From NCBI GenBank assembly GCA_016720685.1, contig JADKKC010000066.1:103501-167500 (forward strand): a stretch of DNA of 64,000 nucleotides, given 5' to 3'. The notes beneath the pieces are model-generated. The model had not been told where the DNA came from. It saw nothing but the letters and a program-made list of their open reading frames with translations, and ran no database searches. The DNA is from Zoogloea sp. (GTDB lineage: Bacteria > Pseudomonadota > Gammaproteobacteria > Burkholderiales > Rhodocyclaceae). Numbering within the stretch: the stretch's first letter is position 1; each line of letters opens with the position of its first letter. This document shows, in pieces, positions 27,706-37,444 of the stretch. The position numbers were made by a program, and so were the translations under genes.

Positions 27706-30416
27706 TCAGCCGAGCCAGCGCAGCAGGGTCGAGTAGAGCACCCCGGGCACGACGGGTTTGGTCAGGAAGTCGTTCATGCCGGCATCGAGGCAATTGGATT
27801 TGTCGTCGCTGAACACGTTGGCGGTCATGGCGAGGATAGGCACTGACTGGCCCCCCGGTAGCTGGCGGATGCAGCGGGTAGCCGTGATGCCGTTCATCTG
27901 CGGCATCTGCATGTCCATCAGGATCAGGTCGTAGGCCTTCCGTTCGACCATTTCGACGGCCTCGCTGCCGTTGTCCGCCGTGTCGACCAGGAAGCCCACC
28001 GCCGCGAGCAACTCCTCGGCCACCATCTGGCTGGTGGGTTCGTCCTCGACCAGCAGCACGGATTTGCCCTGGCCGGCCTCTGCCAGCATCGCCTCGGCCC
28101 TGTCGAAGTCCGGCACGCCGGGCTCCGTACCCGACGGCTCGCACTTGCCGAGCCGCGCGGTAAACCAGAAGCGACTGCCCACGCCGGGGGTGCTGCTCAC
28201 CCCGACCGCGCCGCCCATCAGCTCGGCCAGCCGCTTGGTGATCGCCAGCCCCAGGCCCGTGCCGCCATACTCGCGCGTCGTCGAGCTGTCCGCCTGTTCG
28301 AAGGAATTGAAGATTTTTCCGAGCACCTCGGGGGCAATGCCGATTCCGGTGTCCTGAACCTCGAAGCACAAACGCACGTGCTCACCCTCGTCAGCCTCGA
28401 CCTTCACCCCGATGGTGACGCTGCCCTGGGCGGTAAATTTGATCGCGTTGCCGACGTAGTTGAGCAGCGCCTGCTGGATGCGCGTTCCGTCGCCAACCAC
28501 GCCCGGCAGGCGCGCAGCCAGGTTATGTTCAGCCGGAGGCCCTTGCCCGCGGCGCGGTCGTTCATGATCGACACCACGTTGGCGAGGAGCTTCTGGATCT
28601 GGATGACTTCGGCGTTGAGGGTCAGCTTGCCGGCGTCGATCTTGGAAAGATCCAGGATGGAATTGATGATCTCGAGCAGGTGACTGCTGGCCGCCTCGAT
28701 CTTGTTCAGGCGGTCGGCCTGCTCGGGCGTGACGCCGGTGCGGTGCATGAGGTAGGCCATGCCCGTGATGGCGTTGAGCGGCGTGCGGATTTCGTGGCTC
28801 ATGTTGGCCAGGAAGGTGCTCTTCGCCCGGTTGGCCGACTCGGCGATATTGCGGGCTTCCTCCAGCTGCTCGGTGCGGTCCCGGACGAGTTCCTCCAGGT
28901 GCAGGCGGTGGTTTTCCAGTTCGTGCTCCAGCGCCTTCGTCGCCGTCACGTCCGTCACGAAGCCATACCAGACGATCCTGCCAGCCTCATCCAGTTCGGG
29001 AACCGCATCCACGTGCAGCCACTTGATCCGGCCGTCGGACGAACGGATGCGGTAATCGACGAGCCAGCGCTCCATTCTCGTCGCTGACAGCCGGAGGGAC
29101 ATGAAGAAGCGCTCGCGGTCCTCCGTAACGAGAAGATCCCTGATGCTGCTGGCACTCGATTCCAGCACTTGGGGGCTCACGCCGTAGAGTTCCCGCACCG
29201 CCTCGCTGGCGAACGGAAACGCGCCCGTGCCGTCCGGGTGCTGGCAATACTGGAAGACCATGCCGGGCACGTAGGTCAGGATCTTGCGCACCTGCTCGGT
29301 CGCGGCGACCCGGGTGAGCAGCGCTTCCTGGTCGACGATGAATTTGAGCAGCCCGTTGAAGGCCACGGCCAGCTTGCCGATTTCATCTTCCCGCTCGACG
29401 GGCAAGGGCTGGCGCGGCCGGCTGCCCTGGCGCATCTCGTCGAGCAGGACGGCGGATCGTTCCAGCGGCTTCAACTGCCGGCGCACCCACCACCACGCCA
29501 CCAGCCCCGCGAACAGGGTCAGCGCCACCGCCGAGAACAGCAGGCGCCGCTGCATCTGGCGGACGACCAGAAAGGCTTCCTGGGTCGGCAGCACCGACTG
29601 CATCAGCCATCCCGTCGTGCCGATCTTCGCCGACGACGACAATTCCTCGACACCCCGCGAGCTGACGGCGACACCGGAGCCTTCATGCCCGGCGAGATAG
29701 CGGTCGTAGAGAGGATTCACGCCCGCCGCCGGGCCGACATTCATCACGCGGCGCTTGTCGGACGACGCAATGCAGATGCGTGACGCGATGTCGGTGATGA
29801 GAAAGTCACCGGTACGGCCATACTTGGCGTTGCTGATCTGGTCGAGAAAGTTGGGTTCGCGGAGATTGATGACCCCGATCACCGCACCGACGTAGCGGCC
29901 TTCCGGCGTGCGGATCGGCATCGCGATGCCGATCACCGGCGCACCGGAGCGCTGGCCGATCGTCGGCGGCGTGATGACGGGCTTGTCTGCCGTTTTCAGT
30001 TGGGCAAAGAACGGCAGATCCCCGTGTCGCGCACCGACACTCTTGTGCCCGGCCGGCTCGCTGGCGAGGGCGACTCCGTCTGCATCCGTCACGACGACGC
30101 CCCAGTTGAACAGCGGATCGATTCCGGACTGGGATTCGAGCAGGGCCTGCGCACTGGCGCCATCAACGGCGCCGAGCCGGCCCAGGCGTTGCGCGAGATT
30201 CTCCACGATCGCGCTCCGTTCATTCACGGAGCGGTGAATCTCGGACGCGATGAGGGAGACCGTCGAATACTGCTGCGCCGAGATGGCCAGCTCCATGTCC
30301 GAACGCAGATAGGTGCCGATGATCAGGGTGACGATCCAGATCGACACGACAGAAGCGCACAAGGCCCCGCGACCAGTCGCGTTCTCAAGGACTGCCATGA
30401 AAGACCGGCCATGCAT
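27706..30416 (-). pseudogene. Hybrid sensor histidine kinase / response regulator, frameshifted
   Basis: The N-part (30416 to ~28520) has a membrane helix near residues 20-36, a periplasmic Cache-like sensor, a second helix (LLFSAVALTLFAGLVAWWW), HAMP, PAS and the H-box MSHEIRTPLNAI. The C-part is in another frame: VVGDGTRIQQALLNYVGNA (N-box), DTGIGI, GGTGLGL, then a receiver domain with LLVEDE, phospho-acceptor LILMDMQMP and LTKP. The frames join cleanly near 28520 with a one-base indel (NLAARLPGVVGDG upstream of the N-box in the second frame). Every expected motif is intact, so a sequencing error is as likely as a true pseudogene. A second start (30398) is possible. Confidence 0.75.
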
Positions 30417-30576
30417 CGCTCCCCAGGTGTCTCTTTATTGTTGTGTTTCGGTCGGCTACTCGCCTGGACGGACCGCAGACTCGGTCCCACCTCGCCCTGG
30501 ACAGACCTCAGACCCCCCCGCGCGAAACAGGGCCCTAACCATTACGGAAAAATGGCGTGAAAGATTGAGTGTCCCG

Positions 30577-31863
30577 TCACGGGTACAGCCCGCGCAGCTT
30601 GTGCGCCATCAGCACCCGTTCGCACCCCAGCACAAAGGCCGCCGTGCGCATCACCACGCCCTTCGCCTGCGCCGCATCCCACACCGCGGCAAAGGCCTCG
30701 CGCATGATCCGGTCCAGCCGGGCGTTGATCTCTTCTTCGGTCCAGAAGAAGGCGCTGATGTCCTGGACCCACTCAAAGTAGCTCACCGTGACGCCGCCGG
30801 CGTTGGCGAGCACGTCCGGAATCACGGTGACGCCGTTTTCCTGCAGGATCAGATCCGCTTCCGGGGTGGTCGGGCCGTTGGCGCCTTCGGTGAGGATGCG
30901 GGCCTTGATCGAGCCGGCGTTGCTGGCGGTGATCTGGTTTTCCATGGCGGCTGCGACGAGGATGTCCACGTCGCAGCGCCAGAAGCGGTCGGCATCGATG
31001 GTTTCGGCGCCGGGTGCGCCGATCAAGCTGCCGCTCTGGTGGCGAAAGGCCTTGACTGCCCGCACGTCGAGGCCGGCCGGGTTGGCGATGGCGCCGCTGC
31101 CGTCCTGCAGGGCGACCACCTTGGCACCGGCGTTGGCGAAAAGCCGGGCGGAGGCTTCACCCACGTTGCCGAAACCCTGGATCGCCACTTTGGCGCCCTC
31201 GATCTGCATGCCCAGACGCCGGGCCGCTTCAACGGTGGAAACGAACACGCCGCGCCCGGTGGCGTCCTTGCGGCCGAGGCTGCCGCCAAGGCTGATCGGT
31301 TTGCCGGTCACCACCCCCATCGAGGTCTTGCCTTCGTTCATCGAGAAGGTGTCCATGATCCACGCCATGACCTGCTCGTTGGTGTTGATGTCGGGCGCCG
31401 GAATGTCCTTGTCCTGGCCGATGAGAATGTTGATCTCGCTGGTGTAGCGGCGGGTCAGGCGTTCGAGTTCGGGCATCGACAGCAACTTGGGATCGACCCG
31501 CACGCCGCCCTTGGCACCGCCGAAGGGCACGTTGACCACGGCATTCTTCACCGTCATCCACGCCGACAGGGCCATGACTTCGGCCAGGGTGACATCCGGG
31601 TGGTAGCGGATGCCGCCCTTGCCCGGCCCGCGCGAGAGGTTGTGCTGCACCCGGTAGCCCTCGAAATGGGCGACCTCGCCGTTATCCAGGCGGATCGGCA
31701 CATCGACGATCAGTGCCCGTTTGGGCCGGGTGAGGAGCGGCGCCAGCGGACGCAGTTCGGCAGAAAGGTGGGGCTCGACCCGGTCGATCTGGACCAGGTA
31801 GGTTTCCCACGGGCCGAGATGCTCGGCCGACAGGTAGGACGGAATGTGGGAGACGTTGTTCAT
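30577..31863 (-). CDS. gdhA: Glutamate dehydrogenase (NAD(P)-dependent)
   Basis: A 428-residue Glu/Leu/Phe/Val dehydrogenase: GGAKGGVRVDP with the catalytic Lys, KDIPAPDINT, Rossmann GFGNVGEASA and VIPDVLANAGGVTVSYFEW. Interconverts glutamate and 2-oxoglutarate plus ammonia. The size fits the hexameric ~420-residue class, usually NAD-linked or dual. ATG 31863 is preceded by an ideal AGGAGG seven bases upstream, which fixes the start over the longer open frame. Confidence 0.92.
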   Translation of the reverse strand: MNNVSHIPSYLSAEHLGPWETYLVQIDRVEPHLSAELRPLAPLLTRPKRALIVDVPIRLDNGEVAHFEGYRVQHNLSRGPGKGGIRYHPDVTLAEVMALSAWMTVKNAVVNVPFGGAKGGVRVDPKLLSMPELERLTRRYTSEINILIGQDKDIPAPDINTNEQVMAWIMDTFSMNEGKTSMGVVTGKPISLGGSLGRKDATGRGVFVSTVEAARRLGMQIEGAKVAIQGFGNVGEASARLFANAGAKVVALQDGSGAIANPAGLDVRAVKAFRHQSGSLIGAPGAETIDADRFWRCDVDILVAAAMENQITASNAGSIKARILTEGANGPTTPEADLILQENGVTVIPDVLANAGGVTVSYFEWVQDISAFFWTEEEINARLDRIMREAFAAVWDAAQAKGVVMRTAAFVLGCERVLMAHKLRGLYP

Positions 31864-32194
31864 GCTTGTTCCTCCTCGGGTCGCGCGGGTGCGTGGCAGG
31901 GGCAGCTCGCCGCAGCAACCGGCCTGCCTGTTCAAGATCGGTGCGGCGGCACCGCTATCATCGGCCCAATCGTCCCGCCCTGAACGAGATCCTGCGCCCG
32001 CCCGCGCCACGCGGGCTTGCGCAGGCACGGGAGCCGCTGTCGGCGGGGCGTGACCGTCACCCGTTTTATGACAAAAGGGCACATCCCTGCACAGGCGGGC
32101 CGTGAAAAAAGGATAATGACGCCCTCACCGGGCTTCCCGCCCGATTCCGCATCACTCATCCACCCGTTCTTCAACCCAGGAGCTTGTCCCCACC
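31864..32194. other. Intergenic region between divergent gdhA and CsgG-like operon
   Basis: About 330 bases with no supported gene. It should hold promoters for gdhA (leftward) and the lipoprotein trio (rightward). I see ribosome sites at both ends (AGGAGG before gdhA, CAGGAG about 15 bases before 32195) but no promoter hexamers or operator that I would defend. Confidence 0.5.
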
Positions 32195-32881
32195 ATGAAA
32201 AAAATCAATGCAGGCAAATTTCTTGCCGGCTGTGCCCTGCTGGGCGGTGTTTGTCTGGTCGCCGGCTGCGCAACGGAGCAATCCCGCACGCTGGAAGTCG
32301 CCAAGGTTGCAAGCGCCGGCACCCCGTACAGCGGCACGCGCAACCTGATTTCCGTCGGCAAGTTCGACAACCGCTCCAACTACATGCGCGGCATCTTCAC
32401 GGATGGCGTCGACCGGCTCGGCAGCCAGGCCAAGACCATCCTGATCACCCACCTGCAGCAGACCGGCCGTTTCAACGTGCTCGACCGGGACAATCTCAGC
32501 GAGATCACGCAAGAGGCCGGCTTTGCCAAAAGCGCTCAGAACATCAAGGGCGCAACCTATGTGATCACCGGCGACGTCACCGAATTCGGCCGCAAGGAAA
32601 TCGGCGACAAGCAACTGTTCGGCCTCCTCGGGCGGGGAAAATCCCAGGTCGCCTACGCCAAGGTCAACCTGAACGTGGTCAACGTCCAGAGCTCGGAAGT
32701 CGTCTTCTCGGCCCAGGGCGCGGGTGAATACAGCCTCGACAGCCGGGAAATCATCGGCTTTGGCGGAACCTCCAGCTACGACTCGACCCTGAACGGCAAG
32801 GTGCTCGATCTGGCCATGCGCGAGGCCGTCAACAACCTGGTCAATGGCATCCAGTCCGGTGCATGGCAACCCGGCCAGTAA
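32195..32881 (+). CDS. CsgG-family outer-membrane lipoprotein
   Basis: A 228-residue protein with a lipoprotein signal ending LVAGC (Cys about residue 26) and a CsgG-like domain: ISVGKFDNRS, FNVLDRDNLSEI, ATYVITGDVTEFG. CsgG proteins form outer-membrane pores for curli; this shorter relative lies with DUF4810 and DUF799 lipoproteins, a conserved trio in many proteobacteria. No csgA/B genes are present, so a curli role is not indicated. First gene of a three-gene operon. Confidence 0.87.
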   Translation: MKKINAGKFLAGCALLGGVCLVAGCATEQSRTLEVAKVASAGTPYSGTRNLISVGKFDNRSNYMRGIFTDGVDRLGSQAKTILITHLQQTGRFNVLDRDNLSEITQEAGFAKSAQNIKGATYVITGDVTEFGRKEIGDKQLFGLLGRGKSQVAYAKVNLNVVNVQSSEVVFSAQGAGEYSLDSREIIGFGGTSSYDSTLNGKVLDLAMREAVNNLVNGIQSGAWQPGQ

Positions 32882-32902
32882 TCCTCAATACATAAAATCC
32901 AC

Positions 32903-33283
32903 ATGAAACGTCTTAGCTGCACAAACCTGGCGGCCCGCCTTTCGATCGCCGGCGCCCTGCTGATGGCCGGCTGCGCCACCAAGCCCCAGCCTCTCTACTA
33001 CTGGGGTGACTACCAACCCCAGCTCTACGGGCACTTCATGAAGGAGAAGGCGCCGCAGGAGCAGATCGCCACGCTCGAAGCCGGGCTTGAAGAGGCCCGC
33101 GCCAGCGGCCGATCCGTCCCTCCCGGCTACCTGGCCCACCTGGGCATCCTGCATGCCCAGGCCGAACACCCGGACCAGATGCTGAAATACTTCGAAGCCG
33201 AAAAAACGCGCTACCCCGAAAGCGCTGCGTACATCGATTTTCTGCTGCGCAAAGTCAAACAACCACAACAAGGGGCCCGCTGA
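32903..33283 (+). CDS. DUF4810 lipoprotein
   Basis: A 126-residue lipoprotein with a lipobox LMAGC and the DUF4810 stretch PQPLYYWGDYQPQLYGHF. Second gene of the CsgG-DUF4810-DUF799 trio, 21 bases after the first and overlapping the third by one base. Function unknown; the constant association suggests an envelope complex with its neighbours. Confidence 0.87.
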   Translation: MKRLSCTNLAARLSIAGALLMAGCATKPQPLYYWGDYQPQLYGHFMKEKAPQEQIATLEAGLEEARASGRSVPPGYLAHLGILHAQAEHPDQMLKYFEAEKTRYPESAAYIDFLLRKVKQPQQGAR

Positions 33284-33975
33284 TGCGACTGGATATCCTG
33301 AATGCCCGCAGCGTGAAGGGCGCTTGCGTGGCCCTGCTGGCTGCAGCCCTGACCACGGGCTGCGCCACGACGAAAAGCCCGTACGACTACACCCAGTTCA
33401 AACAAAGCCGCCCGGCCTCGATCCTGGTGCTGCCGCCGCTGAACGGCTCGCCGGACATCAACGCCAGCTACAGCATGCTGTCGCAGGTCACGCTGCCGCT
33501 GGCCGAATCGGGTTATTACGTTTTTCCGGTGAGCCTGGTGGATGAAACCTTCCACCAGAACGGCCTGCACAATCCGGCCGAAATGCACGACGTCAAACTG
33601 CAGAAGCTGCGGGAAATCTTCGGTGCCGACGCCGCGCTCTACATCACCGTCAAGGATTACGGCACCAGTTACACGGTGATCTCGAGCGAAAGCCGCGTCA
33701 CCGCCGAAGCACGCCTGATCGATCTGCGCACCGAACAGGTTTTGTGGAACGGCACGGCCACCGCCTCCAGCGCGGAAGGCCGCAATTCGAGCGGCGGCCT
33801 GGTGGGTTTGCTGGTTCAGGCGGTCGTCAGCCAGATCATCGAAAGCTCGACGAACCGCTCGCACCCGATCGCCGGCATCACCAGCTATCGCCTGCTGGGC
33901 GCGGGGATGCCGAACGGAATGCTGTACGGCCCGCGCTCGCCCAAATATCAGACGGACGGCAACGCGCGACCCTGA
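33283..33975 (+). CDS. DUF799 (GNA1162-like) lipoprotein
   Basis: A 230-residue lipoprotein (LTTGC lipobox near residue 27) with ILVLPPLNGSPDINASYSML and FGADAALYITVKDYGT, typical of DUF799, the family of the Neisseria surface antigen GNA1162. The fold is related to TolB/CsgG N-domains. Last gene of the trio; likely outer-membrane anchored. The ATG at 33283 overlaps the previous stop by one base. Confidence 0.87.
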   Translation: MRLDILNARSVKGACVALLAAALTTGCATTKSPYDYTQFKQSRPASILVLPPLNGSPDINASYSMLSQVTLPLAESGYYVFPVSLVDETFHQNGLHNPAEMHDVKLQKLREIFGADAALYITVKDYGTSYTVISSESRVTAEARLIDLRTEQVLWNGTATASSAEGRNSSGGLVGLLVQAVVSQIIESSTNRSHPIAGITSYRLLGAGMPNGMLYGPRSPKYQTDGNARP

Positions 33976-34072
33976 GCCCTCGAGGCACCGCGCAACCACG
34001 CCCTGTCCCTGGCCGCCGGGCTGCGCTTTTAACAGTGCTCGGTAAATCCAGGGGCCGGGTCAATAAGCGGCT

Positions 34073-34849
34073 TCAGGCCACGTCGAGGGCATCCAGCGCC
34101 ACCAGACGGTAACCCCGGTGGAGCAGTTCCTCGCGCAGATAGCGCGCCGTGCGCACCGCATTCGGGCCGTCGCCATGCACGCAGATGCTGCCGATGGTGG
34201 CGGGCAGGCGCTTGCCGGTGACGGAGATCAGCGCCTGTTCGTCGAGCATGGCGCTGACGTGGGCCAGCGAGGCTTCGGCACCGTGGATCATGGCGTCGGG
34301 GCGGCGGCGCGGCACGAGGTTGCCGTCGTCGAGGTAGGCCCGGTCGGCAAAGATTTCCTCCACCACCGGCAGGCCCGTCTCGTAGCCGGCCTGGCTCAGC
34401 TCGGACAGCGCCGGGGCGAGGAGGATCAGCGCCGGATCGAAGGCCTTGACCGCTGCCGCCACGGTGCGGGCCAGCTCCAGGCTGGCGCTGGCCATGTTGG
34501 AGAGCGCGCCGTGGGGCTTCACGTGGGACATGGTCAGCCCTTCGGCACGCGCCATGCCGGACAGCGCGGCCAGTTGGTAAAGGATGATGGCCTCCAGCTC
34601 GGGCGCCGGGATCGTCATCGGGCGGCGGCCGAAACCCTGCAGGTCGGGGTAGGCGATATGGGCGCCGACGCTGACGCCGGCCTTCTTCGCCAGGCTCAAG
34701 GTGCGGCGCATCACCAGCGGATCACCCGCATGAAAGCCGCAGGCAATGTTGGCACTGGTGACGGTGGCGAGCATCTCGGCATCGCTGCCCATCTCCCAGG
34801 CGCCGAAGCTTTCACCGAGATCGGCGTTGAGATTGACGGTTCGTATCAC
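34073..34849 (-). CDS. pxpA: 5-oxoprolinase subunit A (LamB/YcsF family)
   Basis: A 258-residue protein starting with LNADLGESFGAWEMGSD and containing ANIACGFHAGDP and HVKPHGALSN, the LamB/YcsF signature motifs. With PxpB and PxpC it cleaves 5-oxoproline to glutamate using ATP. Last gene of a pxpB-pxpC-pxpA operon on the minus strand, 36 bases after pxpC. Confidence 0.93.
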   Translation of the reverse strand: MIRTVNLNADLGESFGAWEMGSDAEMLATVTSANIACGFHAGDPLVMRRTLSLAKKAGVSVGAHIAYPDLQGFGRRPMTIPAPELEAIILYQLAALSGMARAEGLTMSHVKPHGALSNMASASLELARTVAAAVKAFDPALILLAPALSELSQAGYETGLPVVEEIFADRAYLDDGNLVPRRRPDAMIHGAEASLAHVSAMLDEQALISVTGKRLPATIGSICVHGDGPNAVRTARYLREELLHRGYRLVALDALDVA

Positions 34850-34885
34850 GGAAAACCTCGTTTTCTGGAAGGGTTGAAAAGCCGC

Positions 34886-35902
34886 TCAGGTTTCGTCGCC
34901 GCGCACCGCGGCGCCGGCCAGATTGGCGGACAAAAGTGACGCGGCATCGAGCGTGCCGGCCGGCTGCAGCGCAGCCAGCCAGTCGGCCAGCCCGCGGGAC
35001 AGGGCGCGGCGGGCGGCGGCCGCCGCGGTGGCATCGACGCAGCAAAAGCGCAGCACATCACCGGCCTCGACATGGGCCAGGCGCGGCAGGTCGGCGCGGA
35101 TGACGGTGGCGATCTTGGGGTAGCCGCCAACGGTCTGGCAATCGGCCAGCAGCACGATGGGCTGGCCGTCGGCCGGCACCTGGATGGCGCCGGGCGTCAC
35201 CCCGTCGGAGACGATATCGGCGCCGCCCTCGAGGTGCTGCAGAGGCGGGCCGGCCAGCCGCAGGCCCATGCGGTCGTGGGCCGGCGTCACGACAAAGTCT
35301 GCGCCAAAAAAGGCTTCACGCGCGGCCGCACCGAAGTGGTCCAGCTGCGGGCCGGGCATCACGCGAATCGGGCCGCTGGCGTGATGCAGGGGCCCGGCGG
35401 CACGCCAATCCCGGTGCACATCGCCCGTGAACACCGCACAGGGCAGCCGCTCGCCAGGCGCCAGCAGCAGCCCCAGGCCCGCGCGGGCGTAGGTGGAACG
35501 GCTGCCGAGCATTTTCGGTGTGCGTATTCCGCCCGCCACCGCGAGGTAGGCGGTGCCCCGCGGGCGCCCGATCTGCAGCACATCGCCGTCGACTAGCGTG
35601 ACCGACGACCACGCCGCCACGGCACGGCCTTCGCCCGAGGCTGCAAGCAGGCGGGTCGACACATCTCCCGCCAGCGCCACCCGCAGCGGGCCGCCCACGG
35701 CCTTGAGCGCCGTCGCGACCAGCCGCAACTCCAGCCCGGCCACCGCCGGCGCGTTGCCGACGAGGCCATTGGCGGCGGCAAGCAGCAGCGGGTCGAGGGC
35801 GCCCGACACCGGCACGCCGATGCTGCGATAGCCCGTGCGGCCCGCATCCTGGATGCTGACGCCGATGCCGCCCGAGACGATTTCCAGCGCGGCCTGGCTC
35901 AT
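34886..35902 (-). CDS. pxpC: 5-oxoprolinase subunit C (biotin-dependent carboxyltransferase family)
   Basis: A 338-residue AHS2-family protein: GVSIQDAGRTGYRSIGVPVSGALD at the N-terminus, YLAVAGGI, and GYPKIATVIRADLPRLAH near the end. Formerly annotated as urea amidolyase-related; in this operon it is PxpC. Start ATG 35902 overlaps the pxpB stop by four bases; the longer open frame upstream runs through pxpB and is rejected. Confidence 0.92.
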   Translation of the reverse strand: MSQAALEIVSGGIGVSIQDAGRTGYRSIGVPVSGALDPLLLAAANGLVGNAPAVAGLELRLVATALKAVGGPLRVALAGDVSTRLLAASGEGRAVAAWSSVTLVDGDVLQIGRPRGTAYLAVAGGIRTPKMLGSRSTYARAGLGLLLAPGERLPCAVFTGDVHRDWRAAGPLHHASGPIRVMPGPQLDHFGAAAREAFFGADFVVTPAHDRMGLRLAGPPLQHLEGGADIVSDGVTPGAIQVPADGQPIVLLADCQTVGGYPKIATVIRADLPRLAHVEAGDVLRFCCVDATAAAAARRALSRGLADWLAALQPAGTLDAASLLSANLAGAAVRGDET

Positions 35903-36597
35903 TCGCCCAGCGCCTCCCGCCCCACCGCCTGCCAGCGCACCCGGTCGCCGGGGGCCAGCAGGGCCGGGCGCGCCGCCTGGGTGGTATCGAACAGCCGCGC
36001 CCCGGTGCGCCCCACCAGCCGCCAGCCGCCGGGGCTGTGCCACGGATAAACGGCACACATGCGCCCGGCAATGGCCACCGAACCGGCCGGAACGCGGCTG
36101 CGCGGGGTGGCCAGACGCGGCATTTCCAGCACCGCCGGCAGGCCGCCGAGATAGGGAAAACCGGGCAAAAAACCCAGCATGTAAACGGAGAATTCGGTGG
36201 CAGTCAGCAGCGCGATCACCGCCTCCCGCGTCAGGCCGGCCCGGGCGGCAACGTCGGCCAGATCGGGGGCCAGATCGTCGTCGAAACACACCGGCAGCGT
36301 CCACAGCCGGCCACTGGCCGTGGCGCGGCGGCCTTCGCCGGCGAGGGCCAGCAGGGTTTCGCCGAGCACGCCGGAAGCGGCCCGCTCCGGGTCGAAATAC
36401 ACGGTGACGGAACGGAAGGTCGGCACCCGTTCGATCACGCCGGGAAGCCGCCCGTCAGCCACCAGCGTGTCGAGCGCCGCGGCAAACCCCAGCACGCGGG
36501 CATGGGTTTCGGGAACGATGCCGTCGCCGAACTCCACGGTGAAGGCGGCATCGCCCAGCGCCAGCAGACGGGGATAGCCTGCGGCAGGCAGGCTCAA
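35899..36597 (-). CDS. pxpB: 5-oxoprolinase subunit B (allophanate hydrolase subunit 1 family)
   Basis: A 232-residue AHS1-family protein with LALGDAAFTVEFGD, FLPGFPYLGGLP and VPAGSVAIAGRMCAVYPWHSPGGW, all family hallmarks. First gene of the pxpBCA operon, beginning three bases downstream of the DUF4197 stop on the same strand, so it may share a transcript with that gene. Confidence 0.92.
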   Translation of the reverse strand: MSLPAAGYPRLLALGDAAFTVEFGDGIVPETHARVLGFAAALDTLVADGRLPGVIERVPTFRSVTVYFDPERAASGVLGETLLALAGEGRRATASGRLWTLPVCFDDDLAPDLADVAARAGLTREAVIALLTATEFSVYMLGFLPGFPYLGGLPAVLEMPRLATPRSRVPAGSVAIAGRMCAVYPWHSPGGWRLVGRTGARLFDTTQAARPALLAPGDRVRWQAVGREALGE

Positions 36598-36600
36598 GGC

Positions 36601-37284
36601 TTACTGCCCCAGCGCGCCAAAGGCCTTCTTGGCCAGGCTGCCGGCAGCGCCGATCGGATCCTTGCGGATCGCCCGTTCTTCCTCGGCGATCATCAGGTAA
36701 AGACCGTCGAGGGCCTTGCGGGTCACGTAGTTTTCGATCTTCAGGTCGTCGCCCTTGACCAGCCCGAACTGCCCGGCCTTGCCGGCGAGCTTGTTGTACT
36801 GTTCGGCGAGGGCCAGCTTGCCGGTGGTTTCGCGCACCTTGGGCAGGAAGGATTCGGTCAATTGGGCAGCGGTTTTGTCCTTGAAATACTGGGTGCCGGA
36901 ATCGTCGCCACCCGACAGGATTTTTTTGGCGTCGTCCACGCTCATCTTTTTCACCGCATCGACAAGCAGCGCCTTGGCCTGGGGCACGGCCTCCTCGGCG
37001 GCCTTGTTCATGTTGGCGACGAGGGCATCGAGATCCTTGCCGCGGCCCATCGTGCGCAGCATGCCTTCAACCGGCACGAGGCTGTCGGGCAGGCCGATCT
37101 TGACCTTCGGGTTGTTCATGAAACCACCGTCGGCACCCAGTTGCCCGACGGCTTTCGAGGCGCCCTGCACCAGCGCCTCCTTCAGGCCGCCGGAAGCGTC
37201 CTTGTCGGTGAGATCAGCGAGGCCCACGGCCCAGGCCTGGGAACAGATGACAAGCAGCAGCAAAGCTCTCAGAATCGCACGCAC
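36601..37284 (-). CDS. DUF4197 exported protein
   Basis: A 227-residue protein with an N-terminal signal peptide (LLLLVICSQAWA) and the DUF4197 body: GLKEALVQGASKAVGQLG, NPKVKIGLPDSL, VTRKALDGLYLMIAEEE. Function unknown; soluble periplasmic or lipid-free envelope protein. Immediately precedes pxpB on the same strand. Confidence 0.88.
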   Translation of the reverse strand: MRAILRALLLLVICSQAWAVGLADLTDKDASGGLKEALVQGASKAVGQLGADGGFMNNPKVKIGLPDSLVPVEGMLRTMGRGKDLDALVANMNKAAEEAVPQAKALLVDAVKKMSVDDAKKILSGGDDSGTQYFKDKTAAQLTESFLPKVRETTGKLALAEQYNKLAGKAGQFGLVKGDDLKIENYVTRKALDGLYLMIAEEERAIRKDPIGAAGSLAKKAFGALGQ

Positions 37285-37444
37285 GGCAAACCTCCCATTT
37301 CTGCTATCGGAACACGGTTAACAAAAAGATGTATTTCAAGGCTATCACGCGCTCCGTCACCCCTGCTCCCCTCGTTGCAGTCCTGAGCAGGCGCACGCCC
37401 GGCCTGCCGTCGCCACCCGCCGCCGCCCTGCTGGTCAAAGCCGC

